From Ceratotherium simum simum (taxonomy: Eukaryota; Chordata; Mammalia; Perissodactyla; Rhinocerotidae): a DNA stretch of 64,000 bases. Under the pieces are notes generated by a model. That model was not told the DNA's origin. It saw nothing but the letters and a program-made list of their open reading frames with translations, and ran no database searches. The stretch lies in contig NW_004454181.1 in the NCBI RefSeq assembly GCF_000283155.1, forward strand, positions 28,279,258 through 28,343,257, given 5' to 3'. This document shows, in pieces, positions 22,330 to 33,694 of this stretch; positions within the stretch are counted from its first letter, which is position 1; every line of letters begins with the position of its first letter. The position numbers and the translations under genes are program-made.

Positions 22330-23010
22330 TCTGAAATCCTTTTCTATCTCTCTGACAGCGTCTTGTTTCGGAATACTATCATCCCTCACCTGGGTTATTG
22401 CAACAGCCTCCTCACTGGTCACATTGAGGGACTGAGGGAAATGTTCTCCCCTCATCTCCCTACAATCCATTCTGCATACTACATCTGGAGTGATGTTTCT
22501 AAAATGTGAATCTTGTTATGTCACTTTCCTGCTTAAAAGCCTTTAGCAGTTTCCTATTGTTCTCAGATTAAAATCCAAACTTCTTAACATGGCTATCAAG
22601 GATTTCTGTGATTTAGCTCTTAGTCTGTCTCTGTCATGTCATACCACTCTCCACTATACTGTTTGCATTTCATTCCTGGCGCAGTGCTTCCATCTTTCCA
22701 TATATTGCATTCTCTTGCTACTGAGAGCATTCTTCCCCATCTCTTCACCTGCTTAGTTATGTCACATCCTCCAGGTCTCAGCTTAGATGTCACTTTCTCC
22801 AAGAAGCTTCTGTGGACCACCCAAGCCTGGATTAGATGCCCCTCCAAGATGTCGCTATAATATTTCATTATAGCACTTATGATTTTATATGATAATTGCC
22901 TGTTTATTTATTTCCCCTACAAGACTTTAAAAGATATATGAAGGCAGACGCTGTCTTGTTTTACACAATTTCTTAGCACAGTATATGCTCAATAAATATT
23001 AGTTGATTGC
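22330..23010 (+). mobile_element. L2 LINE 3' part
   Basis: 'ccctcacctgggttattgca', 'acagcctcctcactggtcac', 'tcttgttatgtcactttcct', 'gcttaaaagcctttagcagt', 'tctcagcttagatgtcactt', 'agcacagtatatgctcaata', 'aatattagttga': the complete ordered 3' third of L2, from late ORF2 to its end. The frames at 22249-22868 are shadows of it. Confidence 0.9.
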
Positions 23011-23399
23011 AAAGGAAAGCCAAATTTATACTTCAGGCTCTAACACAGCCTTAGTCGCCTCTTGTTAAGATAGCTCTTCATCCAGACAAATAGACTATAT
23101 TTTTGGATAGACATCTTGGGGTATGGTCCAGACTACCTAAGTTTCCAGTTGTAGTTAGACAGTCCAGAGTAAGGGTCTAGGCTTCTGGATCATTCCTAAT
23201 CTTATCTGTCACCCTCAGTATTCTAACTGGAATCTACTAGGGATCAGGGACTTGGCAGTATAAAACTTTGCCAAGTTAACTTTGAAAGTCTAAATAACTT
23301 CCATGGTTTCTCCATTACCACATTAACTCACCTAAAAACTCTAATCATTGAATAAAATGAGCTTAATCCCTGGGACTTAAATTATGTTTCATATTCTAA
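23011..23399. other. unassigned sequence, nothing seen
   Basis: No gene, repeat or motif recognised. Confidence 0.4.
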
Positions 23400-23690
23400 C
23401 TATTCAACCCAGTAGGAAAGAGAGAAAAGAGAATCTTCTTCTGGTGGCTCCTACACAGGTCTCCTTGTTCTTATGATTGGACCAACTTGGATCATGTGCA
23501 CAGTGATAAACCAATCACTGTTGCCAGAGAAATTCAGTTCTCTGATTGGCCAGGCCTGGGTCACATGCTTCATCTCTGGAAGCAAGTGGTGCCCCTGCCT
23601 CCAGGCCACTTGGATTATGAGTGGGGAGGGAGAGATCTGTCAAAGATGATTTAGGGCCCTGTTAGGAGAAGAATGGGGAAAGGATGCAGG
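23400..23690 (+). repeat. old dispersed repeat (family B, copy 2)
   Basis: 'aaaccaatcactgttgccag', 'tctctgattggccaggcctg' and 'ggtcacatgct' followed by 'gagtggggaggg' match the 3' half of the family seen at 14880-15460 (there 'cggccaggcctagattatgt'). Confidence 0.55.
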
Positions 23691-23944
23691 GGAGAAGGGG
23701 TATAAAAATAACAAAGACCCACTAAAAATGGCTCATTTTATTTCCTTCAACTATTTTCAGTCAATTCATGGACTCTGTGCAGCACTCATTATTGCCGCTC
23801 ATGGCAGAGAATTGGACAGGCCAGGTCAAGTAGGTCAATGTTGGAACTTGAAAAGTCTCTCGTGTCGTCTGGTCCAGTCTGTGTCCACTGCTGTTTTTTC
23901 ACAGTGCTTGTGTGGTGGTCTGAGAACATGGAAAAGAAGTAAAT

Positions 23945-24120
23945 ATCATGTGCTGAGGCACAGTGTTAAGAACATAGGTATTTTTATCTCAGTTTATAAA
24001 CGAGGAATTGGTTGCCTGAGAGATTAAGCAACTTCTTTGAAGACAAAGAGGAAGGAATAGAATTGAGACTCTAATCCAGATCAAGCCGACTCCAAAGCCA
24101 GTGCTTTCCCACAATACCTT
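23945..24120 (-). mobile_element. MIR SINE fragment
   Basis: 'ggcacagtgttaagaacata', 'ttatctcagtttataaacga', 'gagagattaagcaacttctt', 'tgagactctaatccagatca' and 'gactccaaagccagtgcttt' are antisense MIR in order. Confidence 0.75.
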
Positions 24121-24361
24121 TTTACTCCACGGTGAGAAGGTTTAACTGAGGAAAGGGGGGGGCTTTATTCTTCAGAAGTGGCTTACTGTAGCGTTGCTTA
24201 AGTTAGAGGGGCATCAAAACGTTAGGCTTTGTATCTACAGGGATTTGAAATAGTGCTGTTTCATAGCAAAGTATCCAAGTCCTTCAATCAAATGTTGCAG
24301 CCTCCTGATATGCTGTTATTTTTGATATGAGGCTAATTCATGGAAGTGACAACTGAGTTAT

Positions 24362-24686
24362 TTTTGTTGTTGGTGCCATCGAGCTGATTCCGACTCCTAG
24401 CGACCCTGTGTACAGCAGAGATGAACCCTGCCTGGTCCTTTTGCCCCATCCTCTCACCTTCTGGTGCTATATGAAACAATCCTCTGCTGCTATTCATAGA
24501 GTTTTAATGGCCAATTTTTTCAGAAGGGGGTGGCCAGGTCCTTCTTCCTAGTCTCTCTTAGTCTGGAAGCTCCGCTGAAACCTGTCCACCATGGGTGACC
24601 CTGCTAGTATTTGAAATACAAGTGGCATAGCTTTCAGTATCATGCAACATGCAGCCGCCACAGTATGACAATCGACAGAGGGGTGG
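24362..24686 (-). mobile_element. RTE/BovB-like retroposon with perfect 11-bp TSD
   Basis: Left end (the 3' end of the element) reads 'ttgttgttggtgccatcgag' then 'ctgattccgactcctagcga' and 'ccctgtgtacagcagag'. Distal part: 'agtctggaagctccgctgaa', 'acctgtccaccatgggtgac', 'catgcagccgccacagtatg'. These phrases match RTE-clade LINE and derived SINE 3' ends that I know best from afrotherian genomes. Flanks aactgagttat at 24351-24361 and 24687-24697 are identical, bounding a 325-bp insertion. Confidence 0.8.
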
Positions 24687-24697
24687 AACTGAGTTAT

Positions 24698-25544
24698 AGA
24701 CTTATTTTATATATATAAAAAAGATAGGTTCCCATAACCAAATATTTTTACATGAATTTGAGGCATAGAATCACATACACAAATTTAAAGAAAATTTACA
24801 ATAACTCAGAAGCTGATTTTTAACCATCATTACATGCAGACTTGAATATGTATGTCTCTCTTCTTCATAGTGGTACCGTGGAGTACGAGGATCAGGAGCT
24901 GTCAGATGCTGGTTTTCCCCCATGAAGGAAAATCTGATTTACAGTATCAGAGAAAGAATCAAACATATGGAGAAAAGCAGAGACCCAAGAGAACACACAG
25001 GCAAATATCATGGCCACATTAGATTGCCTGGGTTGGGAATCTAGTTGACCTTGAAAGCCAGCTGAGCCAACATCCTTTATTGCGGTTCTGTGAGATATTT
25101 CAGTGAGTTTCTATATTGCCTGAGCTAGAAAATAGATATCTTATAGTACATAATGGTTTACAGTTTTCAAAATGCTTTCCTTCCATCATCTCATTTAATA
25201 CACTAGATGGCCAGTCATCTTCTCCGTGTTCCTACCCAGCTGGCCCAGGGAAGTGATAGAAGAAATGTTATTCTTGGACTAGCTGTGCCTGTGATTTCAC
25301 TCTTTTTACATCAGTTGCAGCAATAGGAAAGATAAAGTATTCTGTATTTCTAACTTCCTGTCGTACAGTAAGTGGCATTATTATCTTGTTAAGATGTCAG
25401 TTTTGATAAAGGTGTTTTCAGAATCCCTTCAAATGAAAATTGGATTATAAAGTCAAAGGAAGACATCAGGAGGACTAGGAAATGACTTGCATAAGAAAAA
25501 ACAGATTGAGGAAGAGCCTGATGAGAAAAACCAATGTGGTTAAT
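24698..25544. other. unassigned sequence with a short MIR fragment
   Basis: About 25145-25205 ('tttacagttttcaaaatgct', 'catctcatttaatacactag') resembles the start of an antisense MIR. Elsewhere nothing is recognised and there is no gene. Confidence 0.4.
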
Positions 25545-25985
25545 TAATTATTTTTAAGTAAACTTTTTATTGAAGTATAAAATACACCTAGAAACGTGCC
25601 CAGATAAGGATACATCTTGACAAATTTTCTCAAACTGAGAAGACTTATGTAACCAACACCAGATCAAGAAATATGTTGCCAACACCAGAATGCCCAGTCA
25701 CTGCCCTTCTCCAGTAAAGGTGACCATTATCCCAATGTCTGACATCATAGATTTGTTTTGAATTTCATATAAGTGGAATCATACATTTGTGTCTGGCCTC
25801 TTTCACTCATCATTATATCTTTGAGATTTATCCATTTCGTTGCTTGTAGAAGCAGTTAGTCCATTCTGATGACTGTCAAGTATTCCATTGTGTGAGTATA
25901 CCATAATTGATTTATTTATTTTATTGTTGGGCCTTTGAGTTGTTTCCAGTTTTAGGCTATTATGATTAGTGCTCTACAGATTTAT

Positions 25986-26012
25986 TGTGTGTGTGTGTGT
26001 GTGTGTATGTGT
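25986..26012. repeat. (TG)n microsatellite
   Basis: About 11 uninterrupted TG units followed by TATG TG. It lies inside the L1 3' region. Confidence 0.9.
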
Positions 26013-26179
26013 AACCATTTCTATTGAGCATTGAGTTAGTATGAGATTGCTTAGGTGACAGGATATGAGTATGTTCAGCCTTAGAAGATGCTATCAGTTT
26101 TCCACCAAAAGTTTGTGAGAGTTCTGATTGCTCCACATCCTTGCCCATGTTGGTATTAGAAAATTTGATATCCTTTTCT

Positions 26180-26419
26180 TTTGTTTTTTTGTTTTTGTGA
26201 GGAAGATCAGCCCTGAGCTAACATCCATGCCAATCCTCCTCTTTTTGCTGAGGAAGACTGGCCCTGAGCTAACATCCATGCTGATCTTCCTCCACTTTAT
26301 GTGGGACACCACCACAGCGTGGCCTGACAAGTGGTGTGTCGGTGCCCACCTGGGATCCAAACCCCGGCTGCCAGCAGCGGAGCGTGCGCACTTAACCATT
26401 ATGCCATGGGGTCAGCCCC
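26180..26419 (-). mobile_element. ERE SINE inside L1, perfect 14-bp TSD
   Basis: Complement of ERE with two 'ctaacatccatgc' modules and 'cttaaccattatgccatggg' near its head, ending gtcagcccc. TSD tgatatccttttct at 26166-26179 and 26420-26433 is exact over 14 bp. The 101-codon minus and 133-codon plus frames overlapping it are not genes. Confidence 0.96.
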
Positions 26420-27062
26420 TGATATCCTTTTCTAATAAAGTTTTTATTCAAGTCTTTTGTCATTTTACTGTTGAATTGAATGCTTTTTTCTTGTTGATTG
26501 TTAGGAGCTCTTTCCATATTCTGGATTAAAATCCCTTTTTTGCTGATATATGTATTGTAAATATCTTCTGCAACTCTCTCAAAGATGACCTTTGCTAAAC
26601 AGAAGTTCTTAAAAATACAATTCAGTTTACCAATAGCTTCTTTTATGGTTAGTAATTTTTTAATATCCTATTTAAAAATTCTTTGGTTACCTCAAGTTCA
26701 AGAAGATATATCCCTAAATTTTCTTCTAGAAACTTTATTACTTTATTGTTCATATTTAGATTTATAATCCATTTGGGACTGAGTTTTTATATGGTATGTG
26801 GTAAGGGTTAAGGTGAATTTTTTTCAATATAGATATCTAATTGACCCAGCACAGTTCGTTAAAAAAGCCATTTTTTTCCCATTGAACTCAGTATCCTCTG
26901 TCAGTGATGATTATATGGGGGTCTGTGTCTGAACCCTATTCTGTTCTTTTGGTTTGTTAGTCTATTCTTATGCCAACACCACACTGTCTTAATTACTGTA
27001 GCTCAAGATATTTGATGTATTATTATGCTTCTATAAATAGCAGCATTTAAAATTTTATTTAC

Positions 27063-27390
27063 GGGGCCGGCTTAGCGGTTAAGTTTGCGTGCTCTGCTAC
27101 TGGCGGCCCGGGTTCGGATCCTGGGCACGCACCAACGAACCGATTGTCCGGCCATGCTGAGGTGGCGTCCCACATACAGCAACTAGAAGGATGTGCAGCT
27201 ATGACATACAAGTATCTACTGGGGCTTTGGGGAGAAAAAGGGAAAAAAGGAGGAGGATTGGCAATAGATGTTAGCTCAGGGCCGTTCTTCCTCAGCAAAA
27301 AGAGGAGGACTGGCACAGATGTTAGCTCAGGGCTGATCTTCCTCACACAAAAAAATAAAATAAAATGGTTAAACTTTAAAAAAAAAAAAC
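27063..27390 (+). mobile_element. ERE SINE inside L1, long variant
   Basis: Starts ggggccggcttagcggttaa and has 'ggcggcccgggttcggatcc'. It retains the central 'acatacagcaactagaagga' and 'ggggctttggggagaaaaag' segment that the shorter EREs here lack, then two 'gatgttagctcagggc' modules. TSD ttttatttac (27053-27062) versus ttttgtttac (27391-27400). Confidence 0.93.
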
Positions 27391-28629
27391 TTTTGTTTAC
27401 TATTTTGTTGCTGTTATGTAGAAATAAGTTTTATTTTTAAATTGACCTCATATCCAGCAAATTTGCTAAATTATTTGATTTATTCTAATAGTTTCTTTTC
27501 AGATTATTTTGGATTTCCTTTATATATATATATAACCAGATTTCTTTGCAAATAAGGACAGTTTTGTTTCTTTCATTCCAATCATTGTACTTTATTTTCC
27601 TGCCTTATTACACTGGCTAGAACATCCAGCTCACTGTTAAATAGAAATGGTGAAAGTGGACATCCTGGCCTCCTTTATGTTATGGAAAAGCTGTCACTGT
27701 TTCCCTATTAAGTATGATATTTGGTGTTCAATATCTTTATATTATTTTAGATCAAGAAAATTTCACTCTATCCCTAGTTTGCTAAGAGTTTTTTTAAAAT
27801 CATGAATGGATGTCAAATTTTCTCAAATGCTTTTTCTGAGGTGATAATATGAATATTCTCCTTTATTTTATTAATGTGGAAAATTACATTGATTTATTTC
27901 TGAATGATAAATTAACCTCATATTACTAGAATAACTCTCATTTGTTGTTTTGGATATTTTTGCATTCAATTTGTTAGTATTTTGTTTAGGATTTTTGAAT
28001 TTATATTTATGAGATAAATTGGCCTATAATTATCATTCTTCTAATGTCCTTTCAGATTTTGGTACCAACATGATTCCGTCCTTTGTTCTCTAAAAGTTTT
28101 TGTGTAAGATTAGTGTTATTCATTTCTTCAATGTTTGGAAGAATTCGCCAGTGAAGTTATCTGGGCCTGGAGGTTTTGTAGAAAGGTTTTCAGTTATAGA
28201 TTCAATTTTTTTTTAATAGACATGATAATGTTCAGATTTTTTTTTTTAATTTCTTATGGAGTCAATTTGGTAAATTATAATTTTCCAGGAATTTTTCCAT
28301 TTCATCTAAATTTTAAATTTATTAGCCTTAAGTTGTTCATATTATCCTTTTATTACCTTTGTAATGTTTGTAGAATCTCTGGTATGTTCCATTTGTTATT
28401 CCTGATACTGGTAATTTGTGCCTTCTCTCTCTCTTTAAAAATTTTTAATGTCTGTCTGTCTTGGGTCAATTTTATTAGTCTTTTCAAAGAAGGAGTTTTG
28501 GTTTGTTAGTTTTCTGCATTGTTTGTTTTAACTTAATGGGTTTCTGCTTTAGCCCTTTCTATTTCCTTCATTCTACTTCCTTTGGGATCAAATTGCTCTT
28601 GTTCTTTTAACCTCTTAAGTGGATATTTA

Positions 28630-28714
28630 AATAATTTAAAAAGTTTTTTTTATTATATTCTCAATAAATGTTAATAATTTAAGAAGTTTTTTTATTATAT
28701 TCTCAATAAATGTT
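28630..28714. repeat. 43/42-bp tandem duplication within L1
   Basis: Copy 1 (28630-28672) and copy 2 (28673-28714) both run from aataattta to caataaatgtt. They differ by one A/G and by one T in the central T-run. The near-identity shows the duplication is much younger than the surrounding L1. Confidence 0.9.
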
Positions 28715-30790
28715 TTTTCACAATATATGCATTTAAGTTTATAAATTTACCTCAAGTACTGCTTTATTTGTATCCCACAAATATTAATACATCATATTTT
28801 AATTATCACTCAGTTCAAAATACTTTCAATTCCCATTTTGATTCCTTCTGTGACCCATGGTTTATTTAGAGGTATACTGCTTAATTTCCAAGGATTTTAA
28901 AATTTCCTAGTTATTTTGTTACTGATTTCCAGCTTAATTCCACTGAGGTCAGTGAATTACTCTGAATGATTTAATTTTTTAAAAATTTCTTGAGATATAC
29001 TTTTGGCCAGCATATGGTCAAATTTGGTACATTTCCATGTGCACTTGAAAAAAGAAAATTCTCTCATTGTTGGACACAGTGTTCTGTGTGTCAATTAGGC
29101 CTCATCTGTTAATGCAGATCCTCTACCCTTATTAACTTTTTTTGGTCTGTTTTTTCTGTCAGTTCATGAGAGAGTTCTGTTAATGTCTCCCACTTTGTGG
29201 ATATGTCTATTTTGCCTTTTCGTTTTGTCTGTTTTTTCTTTATGTGTTTTGGAGATATGTTATTAAATACATAAAATTTGTAATAAATATATCTTCCTGA
29301 TGAACTTTTACCAGTTTGAAATATTCCTTTTTACTTCTGAAATACTTCTAGCCTTAAGTTTATCTGGTCTGATAGTACAATAACTACACCAGTTTTCTTT
29401 TAGTTAAGGTTTGCATTATATACATATTGTATATATATATATATTTTACTTGTGTCTTTATATTTAAACTACATTCCAATCTATTTGGGTTGTGTCTACT
29501 ATATTAATTTTTATTTTCTAGTTGTCCCACCTATTTTATGATCATTTTCTTTGCTTTCCTGCCTTATTTGGGACTATAATTTATTTTGTATTATGATATT
29601 TTTTCCTTTATTACCTTGTTAGATATATATCATTTTAGTCATTACTCTAGAGATTAAAATATGCGTTCACGTGTTATTAGAGTTTAATATAAATTTGTGC
29701 TTTTACTATGTCTCAGACAACCCTAAGTTCTTAAATACTCTGTCTCCATTATTTCCTTCTTTTATGTTTTGCATATGAAGTCCACATATATTTTAAACAC
29801 CACAAGACATTATGTATTGTTTATATAGTAAAAAATAACTTGGGTTTACTCATATATTTACCCTTCCCATTGTTCTTCCTTCCTATCTGCATTCCCATGT
29901 TTCCTCTGGGGTCATTTTCCATCATAAGGAGAACTCTCCTTGCAATTACCTTTAGTGAAGTTCTGATGATGACAAATTCTCTTCATTTTATTTGCCTGGA
30001 AGTGTTTTTATTTTTCTTTCACTTTAAGGGTATTTTCACTGGGTACAGAATTTCTAGGTTGACAGTTTTTTGTTTCAGCATTGCAAAAATATCATTTCAT
30101 TGTCTTTTGACTTCCACACTTACTGTTGAGAAGTCAGATGTCAGTCTTGTTGCTCCTTTGAAGGAGTGTGTCTGCTTTCTCTTCTGGCTGCTTTAAAATT
30201 TTTCTATTTGTATTGGAATTTTAAGCAGTTTTTATTTTTTATTGTGTGCCTATGTGTGCTTTTTACTTTGTAGTTATCTTGGTTGGGTTCATAGTATTTC
30301 TTGAATCTGGAATTTGATATGTTTCAGCAGTTTTAAAAATTTCTTCAAGTTCTGTCTTCGCTTCTTCCTTCTCTTTGCTTTTCTTGAATATTGACTGCAT
30401 TTGCGTTAGACCTTTGTAATGTGTCCTATCTGTCTACCATGCTATTTTATTTTGTATTTTCCATTCTATTTTTACCTCTACAATTCAGTCAGCATGTTTT
30501 CTACTTACCCATCTTCCTGTTTTTTAATGCTCTCTTCATCCATATCTAATCTGCTATTAAATCCATCTATTAAATTCTTAATTTCAATAACTGTATTTTA
30601 ATGTTCTGGAATTTCCATTTGAGCTTTTTAAATATTTAAATAATTTCTTGTGAAATTCTGTCCATTTAGTCACCTATTTTCTTGAACATATTAATTACAG
30701 TTATTCCAAGTCTGTGTCTTAAAACTGCAGTGTCTGGATCACCCACCAGTGATTCTATCTGTGATTCCTTCTACCATTTGACATGAATTT

Positions 30791-31599
30791 TGTTACCAGA
30801 AGGAAGACGAGGCAGGCAATCCCAAGAAAGTCAGCCACACTACTAAAGAGTAGGTTTATTTTAAGTAGAAGGGGATTTGGTCACTCTGACCAAATTAAGC
30901 AAATGTTTTTTTAGTACCTACTATATGCCAAGGCACTTTAAAAAATGCTAAGCTACTTTGCTAGAAGGTCTCACTGACCCCTAACCTTCACTGATTTCAC
31001 TTATTCTGATCTCAACTCCTGGCCTTCTGAGCATCACCTTCCTGTTCCATTTCTTCATCCCCCCTCCCACCTTGCCCCAATCTATCCTTCCCTCATTTTC
31101 TCCTCATTCCTTCTGACTCTCCTATCCCACCTATGCTTTTCCTGGTCCTGCTGTTTCCTCTTAATCTTGGAATTTTCCCCCAGAGTTCACTGTTACTCAA
31201 GCATGATGGCTATTTAAATAATCTCAGATGAACCATCTTTTGCCTTTAACAACTTTTAACCAAGAGCTTTGAATGTCTGGGTAAGAACTGGACTTTGAAC
31301 AATACACAATGAAAGCCAATCTAGGGTTTAAGTTGGGGAGTGACTGAATTTGAGGTTTGCTTCAGAAAGATTGAGTCAGGATTACTTGTTAATGAGTTAG
31401 TGGTAATTGTACATTTCGATAAAAAAAAAAAAAAAGAGTTTCCTGTGACATATTCAAAGACTAGTAGTAGGCCATTATCATCACATCCTAAGGCTTTTAC
31501 AAGCAGATTTTCACACAGGCTGTGCTTGTCACTAAAATGGGTGTCAAATAGCTACTATCCATATATTCTTGGATCGTTAGACTGCTTATTAGCATTTGC
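30791..31599. other. unassigned sequence with an L2/MIR scrap and a C/T-rich tract
   Basis: 30893-30960 ('ttttagtacctactatatgc', 'caaggcactt') resembles an antisense L2/MIR end. 31000-31190 is pyrimidine-rich. An A-run lies at 31421-31435. The 87-codon + frame (31340-31603) has no domain. Confidence 0.4.
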
Positions 31600-32130
31600 T
31601 TGATTACGGTGTCCTCAGCTGCTGCTCTGGGTTGTAATAGAAGCATAAATGCGATATGCTGCGATTGATTTGTAACCACAGACTTTGATCGTAGGTGTGT
31701 GGGCTGCTGATTGGTGTCTGAACCAACTGATCTTCTGTACTATATTTTTAACTAACTTAAGAGAGATAAAAACACAATGTTGCAATGATTATTAGTCATA
31801 GCAGTAAATAAGTGTGTCACTACTCTAACGCCTCATACAGCCCACAGTTTTATGGATTTTCATCCCTATAAATGCGTTGCATCATTTTTAGAATTTATAT
31901 CATTTAAATTGGAAAAGATTTTTAAAACAATTTTTTGAGAATGCCGGAGGGTGGAGAGGGGAGGGGCCATAGGAAATCTAGAAATTATTTCTCACATAAG
32001 GGAATAGGAAAGGACAAATTGAATTATTCATTACATTTGGAATCAATATTAATTGCTTTCAGCAGGGTGATTCATATAGAATGGTTGATGTATCAGTCTC
32101 ATCAGGCCAATAATTAATATATTGATGTCA
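31600..32130. promoter_or_regulatory. repeat-free tract, candidate conserved non-coding element
   Basis: About 530 bp with no recognisable transposon, in a window where most sequence is old repeats. It retains isolated CpGs (gcgatatgctgcgattg near 31650) and ATTA/TAAT motifs ('gaattattcattacattt' and 'caatattaattgc' near 32020-32055). This composition is typical of vertebrate distal enhancers, but function is inference only. Confidence 0.25.
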
Positions 32131-32209
32131 GTATAAATTCAAGCAACAAAAATATAAGAAGATTTCTCCTGCTACCAATGTTATGTCATTGCATTATAAG
32201 ATCTTTAAA

Positions 32210-32670
32210 CAGCTCTCCTGTGTTTGGGACATTTTTTGCTCCTTTTGGGTAGGGTGTATCCTGTGTCCCGGATGCTGTCAGTCAGATCCGCCTCAGTGAA
32301 ATGTTTGGAAGAAAGGAATGTGAGGTTGCAGATGCCATGAGAAATCCATTTTATGGCTTTGGAAGGCAACAGAAGATCTGGCTTTTGGGGGACAGTACAG
32401 GTGGTATTGGCTCTGATGTCTACCCCAGAATCCAGTGTGTGAGCTGTGGCTTCCGTGCCCAATGGTGGTAGTGGTGCTGAAATTTTCTCTCGGCTAGTCC
32501 CATACTGTTGTTTGAATGTTTTTCTGGTTAGGTTCACTCCAACCCTGATTCTTTGATCTTCCTAGAGATTCTGGAACTTCCTAGTGTCTGTTAATAAATG
32601 TCTTCTCTGTCTAAATTAGCTAAAGAGGATTTTTCTCTTTGCAACTAAAAATGCTGACTAATACCCTTTG
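32210..32670 (+). repeat. old dispersed repeat, LTR-like 3' end (family C-like, copy 2)
   Basis: The 3' end reads 'taataaatgtcttctctgtc' then 'ctctttgcaactaaaaatgc' and 'tgactaatac'. This parallels the ending of 19020-19545 ('cttaaaccactttgtcttgg', 'aaaagagtcctgattaatgc'). The 110-codon minus frame at 32205-32537 lies in it; I do not recognise that peptide. Confidence 0.4.
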
Positions 32671-32689
32671 TATGAGCCCATTTGGTTAA

Positions 32690-32840
32690 AAGAAATTATG
32701 TTTGCATAGAAAAAAAATGTGGTTGTTTCTTCCAGGTGGGATTTCTGGAGATTTCAATCTTTTATGTGTTTGCTTTTCTTTATTTTTGAAATTTTCTACA
32801 ATGAGGAAGTATTTCTTATGTCAAAGCTTCTGGAAGTAAA
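32690..32840 (+). mobile_element. L1 LINE 3'-UTR fragment
   Basis: 'caggtgggatttctggagat', 'tttcaatcttttatgtgttt', 'ttgaaattttctacaatgag' and 'gaagtatttctt' match the conserved end of old L1M 3' UTRs. Confidence 0.65.
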
Positions 32841-32974
32841 TACATGGGAAAACTTATTACTTTGTAGCCTTAATTCATTTGTGGAACATGAGAAATGAGA
32901 AATCCTATTGACTTTCTGAGATTGGGTTCAAATTATTGTAAAAAATAAGAGTCATGGCCACAGCACTTCATGTT

Positions 32975-33110
32975 GATTTGGAAGATCAGGTTCAGTGCCA
33001 GCTTTGCCTCTGAATAATTGTGTGACCTTGAGTACGTCATTGCCTCTTTGGGCTTCCATTCTTTCATTTGCACCGTGACTGGGTTGGGGTAGATCAGTGA
33101 CTTTCAAGCT
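32975..33110 (+). mobile_element. MIR SINE fragment
   Basis: 'ggttcagtgccagctttgcc', 'ataattgtgtgaccttgagt' and 'acgtcattgcctctttgggc' match the MIR head and CORE. Confidence 0.7.
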
Positions 33111-33393
33111 TGGCTCTCTGTAGCCTCTGTGTTTCTGGCAAAGGAGAAAAGGATTACATATGACTAGGGCTGCAGTGTCCTATGCCTTAAATTAAACCAG
33201 AGAAGATGCACATGTTATCTGTCTCACATATTGGATTTCAACCTTTTTTTTTGAAAAACAGTTTCCTGGCTAGTAACAGGTTTCTGAGAAACCACAGAAC
33301 TAAATTATCTCTAAGGTCCCTTTCAGGCCTAGTATACTATGATTTCATTACTTTTCCCACTGAATTGCCCCTATTATAATACTAGGTAGCTTT

Positions 33394-33416
33394 ACACACA
33401 CACACGCACACACACA
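33394..33416. repeat. (AC)n microsatellite with one G interruption
   Basis: Eleven AC-type units, one changed to GC. Confidence 0.9.
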
Positions 33417-33475
33417 TAAAAGATAGAATTAAAGAATTTTAAACAGAGAAAGATCTTTTTTAACCGCAACTTTTT

Positions 33476-33678
33476 TTTCCTTTATTTTTCTCCCCAAAGC
33501 CCCAGTGCATAGTTGTATATCTTAATTGTACATCCTCCTAGTTCTTCTATGTGGGACCCAGCCTCAGCATGGCTTGATGAGTGGTGCATAGGTCTGCGCC
33601 CAGGATCCACACTGACAAACCCTGGGCCGCAGAAGCAGTGCATGAGAACGTAACTGCTATACCACTGGGCCAGCCCCC
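33476..33678 (-). mobile_element. ERE SINE with 15-bp TSD
   Basis: Complement of the long ERE type: 'tctccccaaagccccagtgc', 'acatcctcctagttcttcta', 'gcatggcttgatgagtggtg', 'taccactgggccagcccc'. TSD taaccgcaacttttt (33461-33475) versus taacctcaacttttt (33680-33694), one mismatch. The 77-codon minus frame at 33482-33715 is the SINE itself. Confidence 0.93.
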
Positions 33679-33694
33679 ATAACCTCAACTTTTT

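Larger units (their letters stand above)
25545..30790 (-). mobile_element. long decayed L1 LINE (3' UTR to 5' part of ORF2 or beyond)
   Basis: The + strand is T-rich, as antisense L1 always is. From left: 3' end ('gaatttcatataagtggaat', 'ccataattgatttatttatt'); ORF2 C-terminal part ('tatcttctgcaactctctca'); RT region ('cttatgccaacaccacactg', 'tcttaattactgtagctcaa', 'tagaacatccagctcactgt', 'aggttttgtagaaaggtttt'); then 5' ORF2 ('ccaatctatttgggttgtg', 'tcattttatttgcctggaag'). The stretch near 27520-27560, where the catalytic ADD codons should fall, is corrupted by a TA run. ORF2 is broken everywhere; minus the two EREs it is about 4.7 kb. An old L1M-type, inactive copy. The frames at 28135-28509 and 29840-30196 read its wrong strand. 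Confidence 0.9.

Noticed and set aside
28135..30196. Hydrophobic F/L/I-rich frames on + (28135-28509 and 29840-30196) that look like membrane proteins
   Set aside because: They are the antisense strand of the long L1; the hydrophobic bias is the normal result of reading T-rich complement.
32205..32537. 110-codon minus-strand frame that resembles an exon
   Set aside because: Sits in a repeat with an LTR-like ending; no known domain and no splice-site pattern.
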